A DNA stretch of 64,000 nucleotides from CALKJP01 sp046299555 (lineage in GTDB: Bacteria > Bacteroidota > Bacteroidia > JACCXN01), in NCBI GenBank assembly GCA_046299555.1, contig JBKBHS010000003.1, positions 62,001 to 126,000 of the forward strand, written 5' to 3'. Every line of letters starts with the position of its first letter. Position 1 is the first letter of the stretch. Positions 16,692 through 25,307 of the stretch are shown piece after piece. The position numbers and the translations under genes are program-made. The notes beneath the pieces were generated by a model. The model worked only from the letters and a program-made list of their open reading frames with translations. It made no database searches and was not told where the DNA came from.

Positions 16692-18034
16692 TATTTCATG
16701 ATAGTACCTGTTAAACGCATTAATTCCGTTTCAGAAACAATAAGATTATAAATTGCATCTAATTTATTTATTTGAGCTTTAAGAGCAGCCAACTGAATGT
16801 CTCTGTATTCAAAAGAGGTTAAAGTTCCATTTTTAAATTTTTCCTCAGCAATTGATAAATTTATATTTGAATTAGTTTGAATAGTTTCGGCTAATTCCAA
16901 TAAATTTTTGCGTAAATTATACATATCCAATTCTGAAGCAAGCTTGCTGGCTAAAGTCTGTTTTATTTCAGTCAAAGAAACATGTCCTATTTGTGCTTGT
17001 AATTGAGCATTTTTCATACTTCTTCGCACAGTTCCGGAATTAAATAAATTAAACGACAAAGAAAAATTAGCATAGTACTCAGCTTGTGAACCTTTACGTT
17101 CGGGCAAATCATTCAATTTAAAATTAGTTTGTAATTGAGAAGTTCCCAAATTAAGGGCTACACGGGGCATCATATTTGAACGCTCAAACTCAAATTGTTT
17201 TCGTAAAATTAGTTGATTAATGTATTCATTTTTTAATTGAGTATTGCCTGTATCTAATTGTTGTTTTAATATTTCATAAGCATAATTTTTGGGCTCTATT
17301 TTTAATTCATCACTAAGTATGTAATTTGTATTTGCATCATCTCCTAATATTAAGGCTAACTGTCGTAATGAATTTTTATAATTTAGTTCTTGCAGTAAAT
17401 AATTTTGTTTATCGTTTTGAAAAGCAATTTCTGTTTGTAAAACATCAAAAGTGGCCGCAGCTCCCATTTCGCGCTTTGATTTTAAATAATCATATCTATC
17501 AGCAGAAAGTTTAAGCGTATATTCAAGTGATTTAAGCTTTTCATACTCCACTAATGCATCATAATAGGCAAGAATTACGGCTTGTATAGTATTTTGAATA
17601 ACAATTAATTCTTTCCCTTCGGTTTGTTCCTGTAATGCCTCTAATCTTGATTTATTAATGTATGTTTTAAAGCCGTTAAACAAAACCCATTGCATTTCAA
17701 CTTGTCCGCTAATTCCAATTGTTCTTACATCACCATTAATAAAAGAAGCCGGATTATCAATTTTCTGTAAACGATTATTATCGGCTAAATTAAAGTTTAA
17801 AGATGGTAAAGCTCCGGCAGCAGCCCATGAATTATTATTATCAGCTATTTTTGAGTTAATTGAGGCAATTTGTATTTGATAATTATTTTTTAATGCTCTT
17901 TGTATAGCATCGGACAAACTTAAACTTTGTTGAGCAATTATATTTTGTATAAAAACAAATGATGTTGCAACAACAATACTAAATGAAACAAATGAATTAT
18001 ATATTAATTTTAATAGCGAATTACCTTTAATCAT
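16691..18034 (-). CDS. TolC-family outer-membrane efflux protein
   Basis: 447 residues from the ATG at 18034. An upstream extension of nine codons exists, but this start overlaps the RND stop by 8 nt and precedes a signal peptide ending in IIAQ. The protein starts with the OEP hallmark SLSDAIQRALKNNYQIQIA, has a second OEP repeat near the C-terminus (LAETIQTNSNINLSIAEEKF, then NGTLTSFEYRDIQLA), and long coiled-coil-prone helices between. It forms the outer-membrane duct of the tripartite pump encoded by the two preceding genes. It is the last gene of the marR operon. Confidence 0.93.
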   Translation of the reverse strand: MIKGNSLLKLIYNSFVSFSIVVATSFVFIQNIIAQQSLSLSDAIQRALKNNYQIQIASINSKIADNNNSWAAAGALPSLNFNLADNNRLQKIDNPASFINGDVRTIGISGQVEMQWVLFNGFKTYINKSRLEALQEQTEGKELIVIQNTIQAVILAYYDALVEYEKLKSLEYTLKLSADRYDYLKSKREMGAAATFDVLQTEIAFQNDKQNYLLQELNYKNSLRQLALILGDDANTNYILSDELKIEPKNYAYEILKQQLDTGNTQLKNEYINQLILRKQFEFERSNMMPRVALNLGTSQLQTNFKLNDLPERKGSQAEYYANFSLSFNLFNSGTVRRSMKNAQLQAQIGHVSLTEIKQTLASKLASELDMYNLRKNLLELAETIQTNSNINLSIAEEKFKNGTLTSFEYRDIQLAALKAQINKLDAIYNLIVSETELMRLTGTIMK

Positions 18035-21000
18035 GTTCTTTGGATAATTTCTTTTGTTCAATTATGGCAGGTTCTATATCTTCTTTACTTGGCTTTTTTC
18101 CGGTCCATATCCAATAAATAAATTGTTTGATATCATTGAAAATTAAAATAAGATTAGGGAATAAGAATAATATAAAAATGGTAGCAAAAACTAATCCCCA
18201 TGATATTGAAATAGCCATTGGAATAAGGAATTGAGCTTGTCGGCTTTTTTCTAATATCAATGGGTATAGACCGGCTACGGTAGTTAAAGTAGTTAATAAA
18301 ATAGCCCTAAATCGCGATATTCCTGCATTATGTACTGCTTCTTTAATTTTCATTCCTGATTTCAAGTTGGTATTGAATTTATCTAAAAAAACTACAGCAT
18401 CGTTAACAACTACCCCAGCTAAAGCAATAATTCCATAAAAACTGAAAACAGATACCGGCTTACCTTCAATACCATGACCGGCAAATGCTCCAAACACACC
18501 AAGCGGAATCATTAAAATAATTAAAAACATTTGATACCAAGAACGAAACGTTAAAACAATAATAATAATCATTACTGCTAAGGCCATTGGAAAGGCTTTT
18601 TGAGCGGAGCGCTGAAATTTTTGATTTTCTTTATCTTGCCCTTCAAATGATATTCTGGTTCCGGGGAATGCAGCAATAACCTTTGTTACAACATCGTTTT
18701 TTATTTTTTCCATAATGGGCGGAACCGGTTCATTTTGGTCAGCCAAATCATCTTCTATTTTAATTTCTCTTGCTCCATTCATGTGATTAATGTTTACAAT
18801 TCCTCTTTCGATACTATATGCAACCAATTCTGTTAATGGATATTCTTTACCATCTTGCATTTTTATTTTTATATCTTCTAATTGGCCGATATTTTTTCTA
18901 TCTTCCTTTGGATAACGCACCCATACTTTAACTTCATCATCGCCTACTTGTAAACGTTGGATTTCTTCTCCAAAAAAACCTTGACGAATTTGTCGAGCTA
19001 TTTCTTGCGTGCTTAATCCTAAAAAATAAGCTAAAGGCTTTAGCTCTAATTTAATTTCTCTTCTGCCGGGAACATTATTATCATTTACATCTTTTAAGGT
19101 AGAGAAAGAACGGAGTTCTGATAAAATCATTTTTTTAGCTTTATCCAGCATTTCTAAATCTTTGTTCATCACGCTTAATGCTACGGGCTTTCCAAAAATC
19201 TGACGTCCACCAAAGGTTAATTTATCTGCTTCAGGTATTACACCTACTTTTTCTCGAATTGCTTGGGCAATTTTAAAACTTTCTAAATTTCGGGTTTCGC
19301 CATCGAGTAACTCAACATCAATTAATCCTCTTTCGGATGTTCCATTTAATCCAACATCAATTCTTGTGCTTAAAATAACATTGGCACTATCTTCTCTACC
19401 AGCCGATAATTCTTTATTTACTTCCCATACTTTACTTTCAATAAATTTTAAAATTTCTTCCGTTTTATGTTCTCTCAATCCCGGTTGCAGCGTTAAATCA
19501 ATCGTTAAATTATCTGAATCTACAAATGGGAAGAATGTAGATTTGATAATACCTCCTTGCATTAAGCCATTAATAGAAAGAATAAAGAAAATAGCTACGG
19601 CTAAAACTATGTATCGGTAATCTAATGTTTTATACATAGCTTTTCCATATAAATCGTAGCGTAAATAATTTATTATCTTATCAATTTTTTCTCTGATTTT
19701 TGATTTTTCTTTTTTGGATGATAATGCTTTGGAATGAGCCAAATGTGCAGGTAAAACAAATGCTCCTTCTAATAACGAAATACCAAGGCAAGATACTACC
19801 ACGATGGCCATATTCCAAAAAGCTTCGCCCATTCTCCCTTCTAAAAAGAAAAAGGGTAAAAACATTACAATGGTAGTAGATACTGATGCAAAAACAGATG
19901 TAAATACTTCGGATGTGCCATCAATAGCGGCTTTCCATGCTGGTTTCCCTTTTTCGTAATGCGTATAAATATTTTCAGATATTACTATTCCATCATCCAC
20001 CAAAATTCCAACTACCAGTATCATTCCAAATAATGAAATTACATTGATTGTAATTCCTGATAAATACGCAATTATAAACATTCCCATAAATGAAACGGGA
20101 ATAGCAAAAGCCACCCAAAATGATAAACGAACATTTAAAAACAGACTTAAAACAATAACCACCAAAAGCAATCCCATCCATCCGTTTTTGGTAAGTAAAG
20201 CAATACGTTGTCGAACTAATTTGGATGAATCGTTGCTAAGTATCAATTTTAATACTTCGTTTTTCTCATTATATTTTTGAACATATTCTTTTACATAATT
20301 TGAAATGGTAAGCATATCTTCTTCGGGAGTTTTATTAACCTGAATAGTTACTGCTCTATCGCCCATATAAATACTTTTATTAGGATTTTCGGCAAATTGT
20401 TCTTTTATGTCAGCAATATCTTTTATTCTAATAAGTGTACCATCTGCCTTGCTTCTTAATACAATATTCCCTATTGAAATGGCATCGTATTTTTTATTTC
20501 TAAAACGCAGTAAAATTTCTTCATCGTCAGATTTTAATGCACCTGCCGATAAATCTATATTATTTCTTTTTATGGCATTTGCAATGTCCTCAAAACGTAA
20601 TCCGTATCTTCTTAAATTTTCTTCTGAAATTTCAATGGATATTTCCCATTCAGGGAAACCTGATAGTGTAACTTGAGAAACTACTCCGGATGCCAATAAT
20701 TCATCTTCTATGGCTTGTGCGTTTTTCTTAAGGGTAAGTAAATCAACATCGGCTTTAAGTAAAAGTGTGGCAACTCGTTCGGTCGGTTTATCTTTAAAAA
20801 CAACCGGTTTTTCAGCATCTACCGGAAATGAATTTATTTTATCAACTGCATTTTTTACATCCGATAGCAGCTCATCGGGATTATACCCTTTTTTGCCTTC
20901 AACCGTAACTGTTGAAATATTTTCAGATGAAATTGAAGTTATTTGTTCTACACCTTGTAAACCTTTTAGTGCATCTTCTATTTTTAGCGTTATACCTTCT

Positions 21001-21182
21001 TCTACTTCTTGGGGAGATGCTCCGGGAAATGCTACTTGTATTTTTATATTGCGTTGTTCTATTTCAGGGAAAAAATTCACGTTCATCGAACGCAATGAAA
21101 TAAAACCAAATCCTACTATTAACAATACAATTAAATCTCCCCAAAGCGGATATTTAACAAAAAACTCAATTGCTTTTTTCAT
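18027..21182 (-). CDS. RND efflux permease (AcrB/MexB superfamily)
   Basis: 1051 residues, the standard RND length. TM1 is near the N-terminus (LIVLLIVGFGFISL), followed by FPEIEQRNIKIQVAFPGASP, a typical HAE1-type porter-domain entry. The TM4 proton-relay aspartates are in VGILVDDGIVISEN, and the second half repeats the pattern (ALAGVVVNDAVVFLDK; TTVAGLYPLILE). It is the proton-driven inner-membrane pump; the substrate class cannot be deduced. It lies 14 nt after the adaptor gene and overlaps the TolC-like gene by 8 nt, indicating translational coupling. Confidence 0.95.
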   Translation of the reverse strand: MKKAIEFFVKYPLWGDLIVLLIVGFGFISLRSMNVNFFPEIEQRNIKIQVAFPGASPQEVEEGITLKIEDALKGLQGVEQITSISSENISTVTVEGKKGYNPDELLSDVKNAVDKINSFPVDAEKPVVFKDKPTERVATLLLKADVDLLTLKKNAQAIEDELLASGVVSQVTLSGFPEWEISIEISEENLRRYGLRFEDIANAIKRNNIDLSAGALKSDDEEILLRFRNKKYDAISIGNIVLRSKADGTLIRIKDIADIKEQFAENPNKSIYMGDRAVTIQVNKTPEEDMLTISNYVKEYVQKYNEKNEVLKLILSNDSSKLVRQRIALLTKNGWMGLLLVVIVLSLFLNVRLSFWVAFAIPVSFMGMFIIAYLSGITINVISLFGMILVVGILVDDGIVISENIYTHYEKGKPAWKAAIDGTSEVFTSVFASVSTTIVMFLPFFFLEGRMGEAFWNMAIVVVSCLGISLLEGAFVLPAHLAHSKALSSKKEKSKIREKIDKIINYLRYDLYGKAMYKTLDYRYIVLAVAIFFILSINGLMQGGIIKSTFFPFVDSDNLTIDLTLQPGLREHKTEEILKFIESKVWEVNKELSAGREDSANVILSTRIDVGLNGTSERGLIDVELLDGETRNLESFKIAQAIREKVGVIPEADKLTFGGRQIFGKPVALSVMNKDLEMLDKAKKMILSELRSFSTLKDVNDNNVPGRREIKLELKPLAYFLGLSTQEIARQIRQGFFGEEIQRLQVGDDEVKVWVRYPKEDRKNIGQLEDIKIKMQDGKEYPLTELVAYSIERGIVNINHMNGAREIKIEDDLADQNEPVPPIMEKIKNDVVTKVIAAFPGTRISFEGQDKENQKFQRSAQKAFPMALAVMIIIIVLTFRSWYQMFLIILMIPLGVFGAFAGHGIEGKPVSVFSFYGIIALAGVVVNDAVVFLDKFNTNLKSGMKIKEAVHNAGISRFRAILLTTLTTVAGLYPLILEKSRQAQFLIPMAISISWGLVFATIFILFLFPNLILIFNDIKQFIYWIWTGKKPSKEDIEPAIIEQKKLSKEHD

Positions 21183-21196
21183 GGATAATTTTTCGT

Positions 21197-22327
21197 TTAA
21201 TCTTCTACTTGAGTTTTCACGGTAGTATTTTCGGCCATATTTACAATACTTTCAACTACCACCAATTCTCCTTCTTCTAATCCTGAAAATAAAATAGAAT
21301 TAGGGTTAACTTTATGAATGGTTATTGGTTTTAATTTTAATTTATTGCTTTCAACTACATACACTTGATTATTATTAACTAATGCTTTTCTTGGAATTTC
21401 CATTGTATTTACAAGTTTTTTTCCTTCAATTTCTGCTTGCAAATAAATTCCTTCATATAACTTAAATTGAGCATTTGGTAATAGTTTAACATATACCATA
21501 ATACTTTGGGTATTGGGATCGACATAATCGCTTATGCGCACTATTTTTCCATCCCAGCTCATTGATTTATTATCAGCAAATAATTTTACCGGCATTCCGA
21601 TTTCAATCCATTTTATATTTTCGGATTTAACTGGTATTTCTGCTTCCATTTCATCGGTTCGGATAATGCGTCCAATATTGGCTCCCGGATTTACAATGCT
21701 TCCTTCTTCAAAATTTAATTGCGCAATACTTCCTTTATAGGGAGCTATAAATGTATATTTTGCCAAACGTTCTTCTGCGCTTTTTATGGTATAATATTGT
21801 GTAAGTAATTTACGATTACTAATAAAGGTTTTTTCTTTTCTCGATTTTATTTCAGGTAATTCAGGTAATGATTTATTTATCTCAATTTGTTGTAAAAAAT
21901 TTTCCCACTTTAATAATTCATCCGGAAAATCAATTTTAATATCTGCCAAAGCTGAAGCAACATTATTTAGAAATTCACTTTTTTGTGATTGCAGATTAAA
22001 CCTTGCTTCTCTATCATCAATTCGATAAATAATATCTCCTTTATTAAATACTGTTGCTTCTTTTAAAGGAATAGTTCCTTGCAACAATCTTCCACCAACC
22101 TCGGCTATAAGCGATACGGATTGAGCCGTATTAACCCTTCCAAAGGCAATAATTCCTGATTGAATTTCGGAGTAAAAAACAGGTTTAACTTTTACAATGC
22201 GTTCGGCTGAAGACGGAAGCATTTTTTTAGGTTCTTCTTTTTTAGAAGCAAAATAATTTTTCAATAATATACCTAAAAAAATTATCAAAAATGTTACGAT
22301 GAGAATTATTATTTTTCTTTTATCCAT
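21197..22327 (-). CDS. RND efflux periplasmic adaptor (HlyD/MFP family)
   Basis: 376 residues. It has an N-terminal membrane anchor (IIILIVTFLIIFLGILL), a lipoyl/barrel-sandwich first half (VNTAQSVSLIAEVGGRL), a helical hairpin around 100-185, and the second half-motif YTFIAPYKGSIAQLNFEEG, then beta-barrel and membrane-proximal domains (MPVKLFADNKSMSWDGKIV). It bridges the RND permease to TolC. It starts 1 nt after the MarR stop. No lipobox is seen, so it is anchored by an uncleaved N-terminal helix rather than by lipid. Confidence 0.93.
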   Translation of the reverse strand: MDKRKIIILIVTFLIIFLGILLKNYFASKKEEPKKMLPSSAERIVKVKPVFYSEIQSGIIAFGRVNTAQSVSLIAEVGGRLLQGTIPLKEATVFNKGDIIYRIDDREARFNLQSQKSEFLNNVASALADIKIDFPDELLKWENFLQQIEINKSLPELPEIKSRKEKTFISNRKLLTQYYTIKSAEERLAKYTFIAPYKGSIAQLNFEEGSIVNPGANIGRIIRTDEMEAEIPVKSENIKWIEIGMPVKLFADNKSMSWDGKIVRISDYVDPNTQSIMVYVKLLPNAQFKLYEGIYLQAEIEGKKLVNTMEIPRKALVNNNQVYVVESNKLKLKPITIHKVNPNSILFSGLEEGELVVVESIVNMAENTTVKTQVED

Positions 22328-22328
22328 T

Positions 22329-22778
22329 TCAGTTATTTACCTTTTGAAGATTATTATATACTGTATTAAGCATTTTTTTAAACAGTTCTATTTCATCTTT
22401 ACTGAATCCTTTTAAAGCAACTCCAAGTATTTCATTTGCAACAATGGGAACAAACTTTTGTTCCATTTTTTTTCCTTTTAATGTAAGCTGTATGTATTTG
22501 TTTCTTCTGTCATTCAATCCTGCTAATCTTTTTACATATCCTTTCTCTTCTAAAAAATCAATTGCTCGAGTAATGTTTGTTTTATCTTGACACATTCGTT
22601 CGCCCAATTCCTGTTGGGTTAGTTTATCTTCTTCCCATAATCTTGCTAAAATTCTTAAATGCTCTATATTTAAATCAAATCCTTTTGATTGTAACACATG
22701 AGATGCGTGTTGCGCTAACTCTTTTGCTGCGCGTTGAAGAAGAAAGCCAACCGAATCGTTACGATTAAATTTATGCAT
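22329..22778 (-). CDS. MarR-family transcriptional regulator of the efflux operon
   Basis: 149 residues with the winged-helix layout of MarR: DNA-recognition helix region KLTQQELGERMCQDKTNITRA, IDFLEEKGYVKRLAG and the wing LNDRRNKYIQLT (the DxR wing motif), flanked by dimerisation helices. MarR proteins usually repress their own operon until a ligand binds. It is the first gene of the marR-adaptor-permease-TolC operon, and a 13-bp perfect inverted repeat covers its promoter and start codon (22777-22813). This supports autoregulation and control of the pump by the pump's substrate. Confidence 0.93.
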   Translation of the reverse strand: MHKFNRNDSVGFLLQRAAKELAQHASHVLQSKGFDLNIEHLRILARLWEEDKLTQQELGERMCQDKTNITRAIDFLEEKGYVKRLAGLNDRRNKYIQLTLKGKKMEQKFVPIVANEILGVALKGFSKDEIELFKKMLNTVYNNLQKVNN

Positions 22779-22813
22779 TAGTTACATTTAAAACTGTTGC
22801 AAATGTAACTAAT
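22777..22813 (-). promoter_or_regulatory. MarR-type operator overlapping the efflux operon promoter
   Basis: A perfect 13-bp inverted repeat, ATTAGTTACATTT at 22777-22789 and AAATGTAACTAAT at 22801-22813, with an 11-nt spacer. On the minus strand one arm contains TACATTTG (22807-22800), a TAnnTTTG -7 box, and the other arm runs up to the ATG of the MarR gene. Binding would block both transcription start and the ribosome start region. Confidence 0.75.
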
Positions 22814-22849
22814 AATTTAATATATGTTCTGAAAATTTATTTTTTAAAA

Positions 22850-24739
22850 CTATTTTACACCTTTTGGTTTTAAAATAAAATCTTTGGTAATTTCTACTTT
22901 ATAAGAAGCCTTATCTAATATGGTGATTGTTTCTTTTAAATTTTGAAATCCTTCGGCTTCAATTTCAATTTCGTATTCGCCCGGTGGTGCTATTATTACG
23001 TATTTACCGGTGTTAGGTAATGATTGAAAAGTTCCGTAAAAATCTCCTGTTTTTTTATTGGTTAATGTAAGAGTAGCTAACGATACTACATTATAGATTG
23101 GTTCGATGGTTTCAGTTTTATTTGAATTCAACTTAGCATCGCTATTTTTCTTAACTTCTAAAGTTGCTATATCTTTAAAAATTACTTTTGGATTATCTTT
23201 AGGATACGCAGTATGTGCTGATTTTTTTTCTACTCCATCTATATCGTATGTAACTATAAATTTAAATTCATGATCTGCTTTAGGGATTTTGGTTCTTGAC
23301 TCGACCTTTATCCAATCTTTATCAGGAGGATTAAATCCAATGGGAAATTCGCGCGAAACGGTTCCTTTTTTATATATTCCTACTTCCACTTCATCTTTAT
23401 TTTTAGGGGCTACTTCGTATTTTATTAAACCTTTTAATGCAGATAAATTTTCATCCTTATCATGAAAAGTAACTCTGTAAATATCTAAATCGCCTTTACT
23501 ATCGGGCATAAATGCTGCTATGTATGCGAATCTTCCATTGGCAGAAAAGCAAATCGTCATATTATCATCGGGAGTATTTATGGGATATCTTAAATTTTCT
23601 GGTTTAGACCATTGTTGGGTTTCTTCGTTCCAATCTGATTTAAAAATATCATATCCACCCATATTAAAATGACCTTGAGAAGCAAAATATAACGTTGTTC
23701 CATCTTTTGATATGTAAGGAAAATCTTCATCCCACTTAGTGTTGATTACATCTCCTAAATTTATAGGTTTACCCCACTGTCCATTAGGAAGCTTTTTACT
23801 CATCCATATATCCAAACCGCCTTTACCTCCGGGACGAGTACTGGAAAAAAATAATCTTTGCCCATCGGCAGTGATACTTCCGGCTAATTCGAGTTCTGCT
23901 GTATTAATATTTTCGTCTAATAAATTTCTTTTTTGCCACGATTTATTTTTTTTCCACGAACCAATTAAATCGCCATAATCCTCTTCTGTTTCGGAATAAA
24001 TAAACATAAATTGTCCGTCAGGTGATAAACTGGTACAAATATCATCACCGCTTGTGTTTAATGCAGGACCGGCATTTTTAGCCTTCGACCATTTACCTTC
24101 TTTAACTGTAGAAAGAAATATATCGGCTGTAAAAAAACCATCAAAAGTTTCGGTATTTCCTGTAGTTCCTCTTCTTCTGGAGGTAAAAACCAATTCTCCT
24201 TCATCATCATTTATAAAAGGATAATAATCGGGGAATTCTGAATTAACTTCGGCTCCTAAATTTTCAAAGGTTACTTGTAAGGGATTGCTCATTATTTTTT
24301 TTGCCGAATTACAATTTTCGATTTGCTTTTCAACGTATTCTGTAACTTCTTTAGGTAATGGAGCTGCTATTTCTTTAAATTTATTCCACGAAGCTATTGC
24401 ATCATCAAAACGATAATTAAGCATATATGCTTTAGCCAATTCGAATTGAGCATTTTTTTGAAATGGAGAAACTGTTTTTGCAGCAAATTCCAGATGCGGA
24501 ATTGCTTTTGATTTATCGATGTTAGTATTTAAGTAGCAAACTCCCGCTTTATAATTATACTCGGGATTTGAAGATTCTCTACGAGCCAGAATTTCATATT
24601 CTTCTAATGCCTTTCTGTAGTTTTCCATATCCCAAAAGGATTTTGCAGCCTTTTTATCGGGAGCACGAAATTTTACACGATATTGAGCAAATGAATGAGA
24701 AGCAAAAAGAATTGAAAGTAAAATACAATATAACTTCAT
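22850..24739 (-). CDS. Exported TPR plus PD40 (WD40-like) repeat protein, PorE-related
   Basis: 629 residues with signal peptide MKLYCILLSILFASHSFA. Residues about 30-150 are TPR-like helices (ENYRKALEEYEILARRES, YNYKAGVCYLN). About 170-430 hold PD40 beta-propeller repeats (GELVFTSRRRGTTG; DGQRLFFSSTRPGGKGGLDI; DGTTLYFASQGHFNMGGYDI). The C-terminal about 80 residues are a carboxypeptidase-regulatory-like fold (KYVIIAPPGEYEIEIEAEGF). This order matches T9SS component PorE and relatives, but the usual C-terminal OmpA domain is absent. It may be a cell-envelope scaffold; direct T9SS involvement is an inference. Its start codon can be masked by a repeat hairpin (24730-24808). Confidence 0.85.
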   Translation of the reverse strand: MKLYCILLSILFASHSFAQYRVKFRAPDKKAAKSFWDMENYRKALEEYEILARRESSNPEYNYKAGVCYLNTNIDKSKAIPHLEFAAKTVSPFQKNAQFELAKAYMLNYRFDDAIASWNKFKEIAAPLPKEVTEYVEKQIENCNSAKKIMSNPLQVTFENLGAEVNSEFPDYYPFINDDEGELVFTSRRRGTTGNTETFDGFFTADIFLSTVKEGKWSKAKNAGPALNTSGDDICTSLSPDGQFMFIYSETEEDYGDLIGSWKKNKSWQKRNLLDENINTAELELAGSITADGQRLFFSSTRPGGKGGLDIWMSKKLPNGQWGKPINLGDVINTKWDEDFPYISKDGTTLYFASQGHFNMGGYDIFKSDWNEETQQWSKPENLRYPINTPDDNMTICFSANGRFAYIAAFMPDSKGDLDIYRVTFHDKDENLSALKGLIKYEVAPKNKDEVEVGIYKKGTVSREFPIGFNPPDKDWIKVESRTKIPKADHEFKFIVTYDIDGVEKKSAHTAYPKDNPKVIFKDIATLEVKKNSDAKLNSNKTETIEPIYNVVSLATLTLTNKKTGDFYGTFQSLPNTGKYVIIAPPGEYEIEIEAEGFQNLKETITILDKASYKVEITKDFILKPKGVK

Positions 24740-24808
24740 CTTAAAAAATTAAATTTTGTTTCGATGAAGTTATGAATAATTTTTAAAATAAAATTCGGAT
24801 GAAGTTAT
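24730..24808 (-). repeat. Three copies of an 11-mer around the TPR/PD40 start codon
   Basis: GATGAAGTTAT occurs on the plus strand at 24763-24773 and 24798-24808 and inverted at 24730-24740. In the minus-strand mRNA the inverted copy contains the start codon (G-ATG-AAG-TTA-T), so either upstream copy can pair with it over 11 bp. Confidence 0.7.
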
Positions 24809-25242
24809 CTTGTAAAATTTACAGAAACATTATCTACGCCTGAACCATCGTTTGCATTAAATGTTCCGCGTATATCATTAGTTGAATAAATAGTTAAACT
24901 ACCTGAAATGGTTTGCCCGGAAACCGATTGTTGATTTATTTGTAATACGGTGTTATTATTTGCTAAAATAGCATAAACAGCATTGGTAAAACCCAAATTA
25001 TAAAAATTTTCAATTAGCACTTGATTATTGTCGTTAGGTGCTTTTTTAATATTTACCTGATAAGAGGTTTGACCGTAAATTTGACTTGATTCTGAAGCTG
25101 TCCATGTGCCCGTATATCTGTCACGAACATCATTTACCGTGCCGGTTGGATTATTGCTTGGAGTATCATCTTTTTCACAGGAAATAATTATAAATGAAAA
25201 TACAATTGATAATATGCTTAAATACTTATTTGTTGTTTTCAT
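24805..25242 (-). CDS. Small lipoprotein of unknown function
   Basis: 145 residues. The signal sequence MKTTNKYLSILSIVFSFIII runs into the lipobox IISC; the mature protein starts CEKDDTPSNNP. The rest is beta-rich with YTGTWTASESSQIYGQTSYQ, a pattern shared with small lipocalin-like or META-like Bacteroidota lipoproteins, and only modest further similarity can be claimed. It lies upstream of the TPR/PD40 gene on the same strand with 65 nt between; that gap holds the 11-mer repeats. Function unknown. Confidence 0.7.
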   Translation of the reverse strand: MKTTNKYLSILSIVFSFIIISCEKDDTPSNNPTGTVNDVRDRYTGTWTASESSQIYGQTSYQVNIKKAPNDNNQVLIENFYNLGFTNAVYAILANNNTVLQINQQSVSGQTISGSLTIYSTNDIRGTFNANDGSGVDNVSVNFTR

Positions 25243-25307
25243 GTTTTATTTTTGATGATTTTTTTTCAATAAGCATGCCAAATATACTTATTAACGAGTT
25301 TATTTTT

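Noticed and set aside
20710..21225. 171-residue plus-strand open frame inside the RND permease
   Set aside because: Antisense shadow of a well-supported gene; serine-rich composition and no motif.
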